A stretch of DNA of 64,000 nucleotides from Lycorma delicatula (taxonomy: Eukaryota > Arthropoda > Insecta > Hemiptera > Fulgoridae): contig NC_134455.1 of assembly GCF_047948215.1 (NCBI RefSeq), positions 162,608,575 to 162,672,574 of the forward strand. Direction: 5' to 3'. The position numbers and the translations under genes are program-made. Below, piece after piece: positions 44,931-56,200 of this stretch (position 1 is the stretch's first letter; each line of letters starts with the position of its first letter). The notes below the pieces were generated by a model. That model saw only the letters and a list, made by a program, of their open reading frames with translations. It made no database searches and was not told where the DNA came from.

Positions 44931-47900
44931 CTAACCACGTTACTGGCAACAGTGGTTAGGTAGTGTTCAACACAATTAAGCTGATGATGTAATTTTTTAT
45001 ATTACTGAATAAAATTAATTATATCATATTTATTAAGAACAGAATTTGTATGTTTAAAATCAAACAATTCAAATAAAAGATTTTCTGACAGGATTATCAC
45101 AGTTATAGTAATTAATAAAGATAAATTATTGTACTGTTTGAATAGTTGAAAATTATCATTACAACATATATGGATACGCCATTAAAATTATATAATGAAT
45201 TTAAATTTAATATTTCATTCATATTGGAATCAAAACTATTGAAGATTTGATAAAGGATAACAATAAACTAAGGAAAATGTTCAGTTATAGAATAAAATAC
45301 TAGAAGCCAACAGCAGAAGAAATAATTTAATATTTTATGGCACAGTCAAAGGCTAAATTTGCCAATGGTACATTTAAAACATATAATTTTTGTAATATCT
45401 GGAGTTTTTTACTAAACTATAGATACTTGATGTTTGTTGTTTAATTACACAGATTAACACAATCTGTTTTTTAATCCTGAAAATAAATCTGCATCCCAAT
45501 TTTTCTATCACCATTCATTTTTGAAAAATCCCAAGATTCAGTGTTAAGGGGAAATAGGGAGATAGCAGCCTGGCAAGAAGCTACTTACTGTTAACTGATG
45601 TAGTGAAGAAAATTTTATAAAAATTCATTTACTGATATGATATAATTCATTTAACTATATAATGTGAAGATGGATAATATATAATAGATTACATAGATAT
45701 ATAATAGATGATAATATATAATCTAATTCCAGAGTATTTAAATTTGATTCGATATTAATCTAGCTGCATTATCTCATTTTTTTATCGAGATTATAACAGC
45801 AAATCAATGAATAACAGTATCATGAATGTTACTAAAACAGTCAAATATTCACTATTAAGGGTAAACGAAACTACATTTAGTACTATGTTAAAAGTATTTG
45901 TTTTTAAAGTAATGAATTTATGCTTTGCTGTTTATTGTAGTATATAAAAAATAGAATCTGAACAGAATTAGTTATTAAATAAATACTGGAAGATTTAACT
46001 ACCTCTGCTTTCCTTGATTTTTCTTTTTAATATAACTGCTTAATAAAATTACCTTATGTGCAGCTTATGTGAAACAGCTCTTACTTCTCAATACTGTATG
46101 GCTCAAAAACCTGCAAAAAATTTACAGTCGTAGAAAGAGTTAATGATATTAAAAACAAGTTTATAAAACTTATAATTTACAGAAACATATAAAAATTAAC
46201 CAGTTATGGATTAAACAGCGTAACAAAATTACCAGTAATTAATTAAATGTTACAATATATGTCAATAATGTTTAACCTATGGTCAACAAATCTCCAGAGG
46301 ATTCTCATGCTTTTATACTTGAAATTGAAACCAAGAATGAACAGTAAAAAAAAAGAAAGAACAAACATATCTGGTACTTTTTGGTAAGAAACTTAACAGT
46401 TTAAAAAAAATCCTTTCTTTCATTAAAAAATAATTTTTTTTAATGAAAAAAAGGATTTTTTTTTCATTTGCGTTAAACTCACTTCTCAGTGAGTTTAACA
46501 CAAAACTTGATTGTATAACGTTGCTCATAATTAGTATCACTCATTTTTGTAACCCAGAACAAAAACTTATTTCACGAAAAGTTTGTTTACATCTCACATG
46601 ACAACAATAGACTAAAAATATTAATACCTAATATAAATCAGCTGTTCATATAATTATATGTTGACTAATAACTTTATAGTGTTGCCAGATTGGCTGCCAA
46701 AAAAAAAAAATAGTCTCATTACTTTATTTACAGATTTCATTCTTTAATATGTAAAACTATGATGTGATATTGTGTATTTTGTGTGTAAAGCTAACGAAAC
46801 ATGATGTGGATAATTTTCATTCCCTGCTGATGCTGATGTTTGATGTTTTCCCTGACATTGATGTGGCAAAACATGCAGGAGAAAATATTCCTATGATAAA
46901 TATATAGTAGGACAATAGCAAAAATTATATATGTGCTTTTGGTAAAAAATAAAATATAAATAAATATATATAGGAATTTTAATGGGCTGTATATATATCA
47001 GTGGCTGAAGAGTAATTTACATTCCCCTCTACCTTTTTTTTATAATTGAAATAACTGAATGTGATCTGCGGCATTCTTCCTTGTACTGAGGGGCTACTTC
47101 AATGAATGTGTATTTCACTCGATTAATTTTTGGGCAGTGTGGGTGGAGGAACAACTCAAACATTTTGAATGGTACCAGTGGTCATTTAATATATCACTTT
47201 AAAGAACTCAATAAGACGAGAAAAATTATACAATTAAAACTAAATTCTTTCACCCAATCCAGTATGGCTGCCAACATTGTGTTTCAGATAGCTAGAACTA
47301 CAGTTATATATGCTACCCTTTAATTCTTTTGTTATTTGAGGTATCCCAAAACTTTCTTTGGAAATTTTCTCCGATAAGTGATGCTAACTTAATAAGCACA
47401 AATTTAGAGTATTAGGCCTTCAGGTGGGGCAATAGGCATGGGTAGCTTGATAATTTTAAGTAGGAAATATGGTCATGTGATAGATTGTTTTAAAGGTCTT
47501 TGCGAGACAAGCAAAACAGTATCAAAAAAATTAAATTCTGATTACTTAAACCAAAATGGCAATCTCAAATTTTTCTCAAATCAAATGGCAATCTCACATC
47601 TTAATTAAAATTTGAAAAAGTGAATTAAAAATTTTCAAATGCTAATTTTAATTAAACGTACAGTCTTGAATTTAAAAATAATTAAATAATAATTAATTTA
47701 CTCATTTTTAACAATCAAATTTTAGTTCATAAGAAACTTTTAAGAAAGTAATTTTTATTTAATAAGTTGGCAATGACAACAACTGATCAACAATTAAACA
47801 AAGGTAAGTTACATTTTTCAAAATTTATATTCATTGTTAATTTTGTGAAGTAGCTAACAGATGTTGAATTAAAAGATGTTGCATTAGTGTTAATTTTGGA

Positions 47901-48045
47901 TGAAGTTTTATGTTTTTTTTATTAGTAAACGTAAAACAGTTTACAAAAGGAAAAAAGATAAAAGAAACAAAATTAAAAAAAAATTTAATTTAAATTAAAA
48001 AAGTTTAACCTGATAATATACAGAAAAGCTTCAGGTATGAATAAT
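43440..48045. other. AT-rich intergenic DNA, no gene seen
   Basis: Contains a 34-base T run at 44894-44927 followed by a small hairpin (TAACCAC / GTGGTTA), two hairpins near 46400-46502 (one with the perfect 11-bp stem GTTAAACTCAC / GTGAGTTTAAC), and a GC-richer stretch at 47060-47330 that looks like a transposon end but could not be classified. Confidence 0.4.
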
Positions 48046-48049
48046 GTTT

Positions 48050-48955
48050 TTTTCAACTTAAGAAAGAATAGAAATAGAATTTTTATTTGAAGAAATAAAA
48101 CCACACAATGGAACAGCTAATGACTTTGATGCACGGCATCCTAATCATACAATTTCCAGGAAACACAAATCACAAAATTTCAACGCACTGGTAGCATTTT
48201 AATGATGAAAAGCCTGGCCAACCCTGTACAGATGAAGTTATTGAAGAAGGAATATTAGCAGAAATCTCTGTTAATAATCAACAACTGGCAAGGATGACTG
48301 CACAAAATAATAATTTATCAAGGAAGTCAGTGCAAAAAATATTAAAAAGCATAAATACCATCCATACAAGATTCAATTAGTATAAGAACTTAGTGAAGAT
48401 AATTTTGATAAAAGTGTTGGTCAGTGAAATTTTGACAAAGAAATTAACAGCAAGAACTATTTCTTACTTAAACAAAGCCTCATTTACTTATTTGGGACTG
48501 TTAACAGACATAATATTAGGTACTGGTCACAAAAAAATCCATCACTGGTATTCTGAGTCATACCCAGTATCCAGAGCAGTTAAATGTATGATCTGGAATA
48601 TTAAATGACATACTTCTTAAATTCACAATGGTAACTTAGATGGTGATAGGAACTATGCTTTGCTGAACGAGCAGTATGGGAAAGTTGAAAGTTGATAATT
48701 CCAACTTTCAACGATTTGATAGCTCGTAGACCAAATTTGATACCGATAACTCATACACCAAACGGACAATCTTTATTCATGAAAGAAGATGTGTTTTTCC
48801 AGTAAGATGATGCTCTTCTGCACTATGTTTGCAACATGAGAAATGTGTTGAAAAAGGATTTTTTAAATTTTTGGCTAGGTTGACATGGTAGTGTTGAATG
48901 ACCAGCCAGGTCACATGGCCTGAATCCCCTTGATTTTTCTTGTGGAGGCATTTTA
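48050..48955 (+). pseudogene. dead Tc1/mariner-type transposase
   Basis: Read through many slips: an HTH-like part near 48100-48360 (LARMTAQNNNLSRKSVQKIL in spirit across frames; KKHKYHPYKIQLVQELSED in one frame at 48345-48400), a catalytic-core segment with NRHNIRYWSQKNP near 48500-48545, a VFFQ-DDALLHYV segment near 48795 corresponding to the second catalytic Asp, and WPESP-type sequence near 48915-48940 corresponding to the third. The right end is cut by an inverted copy of repeat A at about 48957. No intact frame remains. It is related to the element at 56201-57535 but much older. Confidence 0.6.
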
Positions 48956-48956
48956 A

Positions 48957-49570
48957 TTAATAAAATATTTGGATCTTACACGGGGAAGGCACATCAGTTC
49001 GAATCACACTTCATCTCCTTTTTTTAAACTTTTTTTTTAATTTAAATATATAGATTTATTAATAATTATTAACCTCTGATTTTAAAAAAATTTTACAATA
49101 AATAAAAATTAAAAAAAATAATGAAACAATGTGAAGTTATTAGTGAAATGAAATTTTATGTACTTTTAATTGTAATTCAAAAATTTTTACAGAGGTTAAT
49201 AATTATTAATAAATTAATATATTTAAACTAAAAAAAAAGCTAATAAAAAATATATCTATATGAAGTCGGATTCGAACTAATGTGTGGAAGGTTATGGATG
49301 TGACACGTTCTCGCTTACACCACACAACTACTTGAGTGACATGAAACAAAATTAATATATAAACTAATATAAAATGTTAATACGAACACCACAAAAAAAT
49401 GTGATGAAATGTAGTGTCCACCACAATGCAATTGTGTAACTGTCCACTTTATTAAAGAATTGGAAGATCATATCTCACTTTCAAATGAAATAAGTTTAAA
49501 TGAAGTGCAGCAAAAAATGTTTATAATGTAATTTAATATGCATACAAGGAAGTCTATGGTGCCCAAATCA
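48957..49570 (-). repeat. inverted, rearranged copies of repeat A
   Basis: On the minus strand: an outer end (49570-49445, GGGCACCATAGACTTCCTTG), a tRNA-like module (see 49262-49340), an AT-rich part, then a second partial copy (49195-48957) with AAAAGTACATAAAATTTCAT and GGAGATGAAGTGTGATTCG. Two copies thus lie fused. Confidence 0.65.
49262..49340 (-). repeat. tRNA-like module inside the repeat
   Basis: On the minus strand, CAAGTAGTTGTGTGGTGTAA resembles an A box and TAGTTCGAATCCGACTTC is a good B box. The spacing fits a tRNA, but the arms do not pair well enough for a functional tRNA gene. It probably represents a SINE head captured in the repeat. Confidence 0.5.
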
Positions 49571-50376
49571 AATTTTTTATTAAAAGTCTAACCCTAGAAA
49601 AATTGAATTTAACCATGAAATTACCTAATTTAAATCTCTATTAAAACGATCAACAAGTGTGTGCAATGTGACTAAATAACTCATTAACAGGAGCCGGGTG
49701 CCATGTAAGCCAACAATGATTAGTAGTAGAGGTTCTTGAGTTATGTTCAAAAAAAAGAATTTTTTTTTTAATAATTGTTAAATATCTCAATTAAAAAGAT
49801 ATGGAAATTTTATGTTTCTAAATTTCAAAATGGCAACTATCTCAATTTTTCACTCCATGAAAGCTCAAGATCTACTAATGTTAGGAAGTAATCTTTTATA
49901 AGCTAAAATTTTAACCATTTCATTGTGAAAAAATTGACAGAGTGTTTAAACTGGACTTCAAACAGCTGAGTTATAATGAAAATTGAAATTGTGAATCTAC
50001 AATCAAATTATAAAAGTTAAGTTAATTATACAAGATAAGTTTGTCAGTTTCTGTGTCCTCCATTATATGATAATATTAGTCAGTATTACAGATAATATGC
50101 TCAAATACCATAAAACTGGTGGTATTATCTCCTCCAATCATTCAAAATTACTAACTGAATATTAATAAAAAAAAAAGAAGAAAATCAGCTTTTTTTATAA
50201 ATTTCTTTGCATACCTGTAAAATTAAAATTATAGTTGACCTTACTGTTTTGAACAGCACACATGTATTCAAGCATAACAATGCTAATTTTTCACAAATAT
50301 GTAAATCATGAAATGGCTGACATGCAATTAATTGGTGTACAGAAAAGCAAATATTTCTAATATAAAGCACATCCAG
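49571..50376. other. AT-rich intergenic DNA, no gene seen
   Basis: No coding region or bounded repeat recognised. Confidence 0.4.
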
Positions 50377-50386
50377 ACTGTAGACA

Positions 50387-50690
50387 AACCCACCAGGTTG
50401 GTCTAGTGGTTAATGCGTCTTCCCAAATCAGCTGATTTGGAAGTTGAGAGTTATAGCGTTCAAGTCCTAGTAAAGCCAGTTGTTTTTACATGGATTTGAA
50501 TACTAGATCGTGGATACCGGTGTTCTTTGGTGGTTGGGTTTCAATTAACCACACATCTCAGGAATGGTTGAACTGAGAATGTACAAGACTACACTTCATT
50601 TACACTCATACATATCATCCTCATTCATCCTCTAAAGAATTATCTAAAGGGTAGTTACTGGAGGCAAAACAGGAAAAAAAATAAAATAAA
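50387..50690 (+). mobile_element. tRNA-headed SINE, type 2, full length
   Basis: A 304-bp insertion with an exact 10-bp target duplication, ACTGTAGACA, at 50377-50386 and 50691-50700. The head has an A box (TTGGTCTAGTGG, about 50398-50409) and a B box (GTTCAAGTCC, 50458-50467). The body contains GGATTTGAATACTAG, CACACATCTCAGGA and GTACAAGACT. The 3' part contains a diverged version of the tail shared with type 1. It ends in A-rich AAAAATAAAATAAA. This copy defines the ends of the family. Confidence 0.93.
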
Positions 50691-50700
50691 ACTGTAGACA

Positions 50701-52435
50701 GGCTTCCAGTAACCTTCCCTATATAAAAATTTCCCTATTTATCCTTGAAGAAAAAATTGATGTAAAACTGATATATTTGAGCTTCAGATCAAGGTAAATT
50801 AATGTCTGCTCTCACAACTGAATTAGAGAAACAAGTTTTGTATAAAAATAAATAGGATCTAAGATTGTCAAACAGAATAATTGCTCATCAGAAAGGTATT
50901 TGCAGTCATTGCACTAAGTATATGGAATATATTTAATAATCAGTTTCTTTATATGAATCACCTCCAATATTCTTTTGTCACTGGCTAGAGTTTATAATCC
51001 CATGCTTTTATCTAATATTTTTTTTACAGAAGAAAAAAATTCCCCATAAACATCATTTATGGGGAAAATAATATCCATCCATGTTACATCCATCCATCCA
51101 TGTTATACTGATCATTTAATCAAAATCTTAAAGAGCAAATGAGGCTTGAGTAAATGCATTCCTTGAACCAAATTGCAGACTTAGTTGATCTGATCTCTTT
51201 TGGAAAGTCCTATAGAAGTTGTACCTTTTGGTCATTGAACTTCTAATACCCTCTGTTAATTAATAGGTTTTGTTATTAATTTACCTTCTATTCCAATATT
51301 TCTTAATTTATTGATTCATACATCACAATCAACCACATCAAAACTCTTTGGTTTAGATCTATGCATAGATAGGTTCCATCAAAATTTATAATGGTACATT
51401 GATGTTTTCAGCAATTCTAACAAATCAGATGAAATTTTTTTTCTTAAAATCAAATTTAGCCTTTTTTTTATTATGCGACATTATTTACATTACCACACAG
51501 TTGTATGCAATAGTTGTAGGTAATAAAGAATAATAAGATAATTTTTGATTACTGCAAAAATTATCTTTTACAATAATTATTTGACCCTAAAACCAATGGA
51601 ATCTTTTACATTTTTGGCAGTAGGATGTTTTAGTGAATTTTATTTTAATAATATATAGAAAAATTTAATTTAATTGCTTTATATTACACATCATTTTGCT
51701 GGGAAAGGTAGGGCTGTGTAGAAAAGTTCTGTAATACTGAAAAAAGTTATTACTCTAAGGAATTTTTTAAATAAGGAAAACTGGAAATTTCTGGTTTTTA
51801 AAAAAAATAATAATTTATTACTTTTTCCCTATGAGACTCATAGTTATTTTTAATGTGATGCAGGTGCACTTTGTGTGTAAAAGAATGAACAGAATGTAAA
51901 AAATCATGATTAGTACCCAAATCAACACAATAAAACATTAAATAGTAATCAAAATATTGATTTAAGAGACTACATAACTGTTATTTTCTTAACACTGCCA
52001 TTTACGAAAATACTAACAGTTGGAAACTGACCGCTATCACTTCTAAGATTAAGGTCTTCTGTATTCTAGACAAAAAGTTATCCTTAAGGAAGATATAAGA
52101 AGGGAATCTGTCTCATACACAGTGCAAAATATGGCATCAATTTAAAAAAAATTAAATAATTGTTAATATATTTAGCATGGATTCCACCTAAACTTCTGAC
52201 TCAATTCATTTTTTTTATAGATTTTTCTGTTATTACTATTGCTTTTAATTCACACCAGTTTTATTATTTCATATTTAGTACTTTTAAAATTAATTAAAAG
52301 ATTCATTTAGGTTTTGAAGACTGGTTTCATTCTTTAATTTTAATCTTTTTTTTATATATATATTCTCCCATGTCTGTTTATGTTTCTTTATTATTTAAAA
52401 TCTAATCTTCAGGTTTTTCTTTATTTTTCTATCTT
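50701..52435. other. AT-rich intergenic DNA, no gene seen
   Basis: A perfect 11-bp stem hairpin (TTCCCCATAAA / TTTATGGGGAA) lies near 51041-51067, and a short CCATCCATGTTA tandem word at about 51074-51105. Confidence 0.4.
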
Positions 52436-53961
52436 TGGAACAGTGTGGTTTCCAACAAGGAAGATCTGCCATTGACCATTTAGTGTCAATGGAAACAGCC
52501 ATACAAAACACCTTCCTAAACCGCCAGCACCTCGCTGCTATCTTTTGAGAACTGGAATTTTTTGTACTGCACCTGTAGGTGTCCATAACCGACATCTGCT
52601 GCAGCATATAAATGTTGACACTCTGTCGTTCTTTCCATCATGTCCGTGCTCATATCCTCTGTGGAGAATAAACCTTGTAAATTTTACATTTGACCTTACG
52701 ACATATGATAAACAATCAACACCACCTACTGTTTTCCGGCAAATGTTTCAGTGTGTTCTCACCAAGACGAACCCAGACGCAGTGATATACACTGATGGAT
52801 CAAAACAAGACACTCTGTTGGTTGTGCTATAGTTGTCAATGAAAGAACTTATATGTTTGGCCTACCCGGTATTACGAGTGTGTTCACCGCTGAACTACTC
52901 GCTATAAATAAAGCTCAAAATATCATTAACCCTAAATATAGAAACATTCTTATTTTCAATGACTCGTGTAGTGCTCTCCAGGCATTAGAAAACTTTTATT
53001 CCAAACATCCTGTCGTCATTGAAATTTACAATGCAATCGCTGAGTTGAGTAATCGCAACACAGAAGTAAGTTTTTGCTGGGTCCCTAGCCACGTAGGGAT
53101 TCCAGGTAATGAACAAGGAGATTATGCTGCCAAAGAAGCGTGTGTTCAACCTCCTTTCACCACCCGAGTTACTACCTTTGATTTTATTAATCGTGTAAAA
53201 CAATCACTGAGAAAAAGGTGGCAAAGTGACTGGTCGACTACCGTCGATAATAAACTCTGACGGATTAAAGATTCAGTGTTGCCATGGGACTCCTGTTGCA
53301 GAAAAACTCATAGTGAAGAAGTAGTCCTCTGCCGATTACGGATAGGACATACGAAGATTACACACGAGTACCTAATGTCAGGAGGACATGCACCCCTACG
53401 CGCACTATGCAACTGCCGCATGATTGTACACCACATTCTTATAGACTGCATATGTTATGCAGCGTTGCGTCGTAAATTTAATCTACCCAGAAACATCCGT
53501 GGTATCTTATACAATGATAATAAAATTTTGAACCGGATGTTTCTGTTTTTGCGTAGTACTAGATTACTGCAAAAATAATATTATTATATATATTTTATGA
53601 TAGAAGAGTTTTTTATCATTTTTTTCCTTTACTTTCAATTTTGATTTTTTTGGTTCTGTCTTTAATTTTATTATCCAAGCAGAGAGCCTTTTGCACTCCC
53701 TATCGGAATTAGTTAAGTTTTATATAGTTTCCTTTTTCTGTTATTTTAGCTTTTATATTTTAAAGACTCCGTCTGCGATATAAGTTTTGAATTTTATTTC
53801 ACTTTTTTAACTTTTGTTTTAATAAATTTTTATTATATAATTTATATTAGTTTAAACCTTACTTCGTTTTATTATTTCAGTGTTATTTTACCTTTAAAGA
53901 AACTTCCGGGCGATGATAACGCACAGGCGTTTTTCGCCCCCCTCCCAAAAAAAGGAAAATA
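52436..53961 (+). pseudogene. I-like LINE, truncated with internal RT deletion (RNase H and 3' end)
   Basis: Starts with RT sequence QCGFQQGRSAIDHLVSME and runs to HLAAIF at about 52547. It then jumps directly to the post-RT connection domain (LRTGIFCTAPVG), so motifs A to C and the thumb are missing. RNase H follows at 52780-53130: YTDGS near 52790, a slip at 52825, AELLAINKA near 52895, NDSCSAL near 52960 and GIPGNEQGDYAAKE near 53100; the four acidic residues are all present across the two frames. A stop lies at 53258-53260. The C-terminal region continues at 53276-53578 with the motif VHHILIDCICYAALRRKF. The 3' untranslated region ends CGCCCCCCTCCC plus an A run at about 53961. Same family as 26110-28275. 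Confidence 0.82.
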
Positions 53962-54235
53962 ATTATCTTATATTAAAAATTAATACAAAAAAAAATACAA
54001 TACTTATAAAAAAATAACTTTTGTGTCAGTTATACAAGATTTTTAAAAAAATGTTTGACGACCAAAATAACAGAACCATCTATCCGTATCGATTCAAATT
54101 ATTGATAAGGTTATTAGTTAGACGATAATTAATTAAGAAAATATAATTAAAGAAAAATATTGTAATCAACAATAATTTATTTTGATTATTCTCCTTTAAA
54201 TTGTAATAGTTAAGATTTTTATTTTTAATATTTAA

Positions 54236-55800
54236 TTTTTTTACATGTTAACATTTTTTTCAGTTATTATTGAAAAAAAAAAGGCTGTTGCCGTAGTTAT
54301 TGTGTTGTGTAAATAAATAATTCGTTTATTATATTTTATCCAAATGCGTACTTTATTACTTAATTTTAAAACAAAAACTTTAACGTTTTGGAATTAATAA
54401 TAAATAAGTTGGGTTTTTTCGTCGGGGAGGGGAAAGCTCTACCAGTAAAACCCCTCCCCAACATCACATGATGCCGAAACCGTCATTGAGACGTAGCAGC
54501 ATTATATAGGTTATAACCGAATTTCAAACCAAATTTTGATCCCCAATTTTGAACTACCTTTTTGTCTAATAGTCATTAAATCTCTAGAGATTTAATGACG
54601 TTAGATTAGAAGTCAAAGGCGTTGACGGATAAGCCATCGCACATATATTGTGAACACCAACACAACGAAACGTATTGGTGATATTATTACAACTATTGAA
54701 GGTACGTTTCTAAGTGTAATTTTTCCAATTATTATTAAGCATTGGAAAGAAATTACAATCGGGTAGAACAATACGTCCTGTTAAAAAATCTAAAAATTCA
54801 ATAACCAAAGTAACATAAGTTTCAGACTAATTTATTTTCATTCCTATTAATAGGATGGAAAAAACATTTAATAAACGTTTCAAAACTTTTAGTAAAGTTA
54901 CGAGTACGTAATAAGTAATATATTTATTAAATAAATATATTGGATCAAAGTAAAAAAAACCCAATGATTCGATCATTTTTAAATATTCTTAACGTCCTTT
55001 ATCGTTACCGGTAGAGGAAAAGAGTGAGGTTTATCTTAGATTAGGTTTGTTTGTTGCTAGGCAATTTAATAAAAATGTAATAATACATTTATTTTTATTT
55101 TAGAAACATTTATCCGGTATTAAATAAAACTTAATGATTTTAATTTGCGTGAATTTTTTAATAAAAACACGGCCTAGTAGGACCATTTTTAATATTTAAC
55201 TTTTTTACATGTTAACAGTTTTTGTCGGTTATTATTCAAAATAAAAAAAGGCTGTTGTCGTAGTTTATGTATTGTGTAAATAAATAATTCGTTGCTTATA
55301 TTTTATCCAAATGCGTGCTTTAATACTTAATTTTAAAACCAAAACTTTAACATTTTGGAATTAATAATGTTACAAATAAACGAGTTTATTTATTAGAATT
55401 CTAAAAATCCACTGGGGTCAATGATTCTAATAAGGATTCAATCCAAGTCAAATAAAGCCAGTCCAAGAAGGCCTTATTAATCTCGCCTAAGCCATGCACA
55501 TATTTTTAGTAACAATACCATTGTATTATTATTAAAAATATGGCTCTACGCTTCTAAATGTAGTTTCTCCAGTTATCATTAAGAATTTTAAAGAAATTAC
55601 AATCAAGTGGAACAGTATGAATTTATTCAAAAGATCCAAATATTCTACAAAAAAAAGAAAGGAATTAACGTTCCATTATGTTTAAATATATTGTTCTTCC
55701 TATTATTATCAAAACTTTTAGTAAACTTACGATATAGTGGAAAAAATATATCTATTGAATAGATATAAATCCTTCCTACTCGTCGTCGATGGATAGGAAG
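54236..55800 (+). repeat. imperfect tandem duplication (unit about 960 bp)
   Basis: The segment from about 54236 (ACATGTTAACA, GGCTGTTGCCGTAGTT, TTTATCCAAATGCGTACTTT) recurs at 55199 (ACATGTTAACAG, GGCTGTTGTCGTAGTT, TTTATCCAAATGCGTGCTTT). A second shared part, AAAGAAATTACAATC and CAAAACTTTTAGTAAA, occurs at about 54747-54895 and 55590-55727. The second unit is shorter by about 120 bp between these parts. Two units are visible. It is either a local duplication or the end of a satellite-like array. Confidence 0.7.
54572..54599. repeat. perfect 28-bp palindrome
   Basis: GTCATTAAATCTCT followed directly by its exact reverse complement, with no spacer. It lies in the first unit of the tandem duplication and has no clear counterpart in the second. 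Confidence 0.95.
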
Positions 55801-55811
55801 GTAGAAAATTA

Positions 55812-55926
55812 GTGAATCTGACAAAATTTTATTCGGCCCCCTTCTCATCGTTAAACTAACATATCGTCGTACAGGTTTTTAGATCAACGATGAGAAAGGG
55901 GGCCGAATAACGTTTTACTGATGTGT
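55812..55926. mobile_element. 115-bp foldback element
   Basis: Arms of about 40 bp (55812-55852 and 55886-55926), containing TTATTCGGCCCCCTTCTCAT and its near-exact complement (one base difference), separated by about 33 bp. GC-rich inside an AT-rich context. Confidence 0.7.
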
Positions 55927-56200
55927 TCATAATATCTTACGGTGCTGATGGCTCACGGTGGAATCAAATCCGGACGGGTCAAAAAGTTTATTTACTCTAG
56001 ACTTTCTTGCACAAATAAAAAAATGTTTTTTTAAATATATTAATGCCCGTTAAAATGGATGTCCTTGAATATTTTGTGGTCAAATTCTCTGGTCTATTCT
56101 TTCGGTTCTAATTCTAATTTTTTCAGTTATAATTTTCACGATTTAAAAACAAATCATTTCATGGTAAAAAAAAAATAATTTATATATGTTTTAGAGTAAA

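Noticed and set aside
46313..46540. 75-codon minus-strand frame
   Set aside because: Phe/Lys-rich through an A/T hairpin; no domain.
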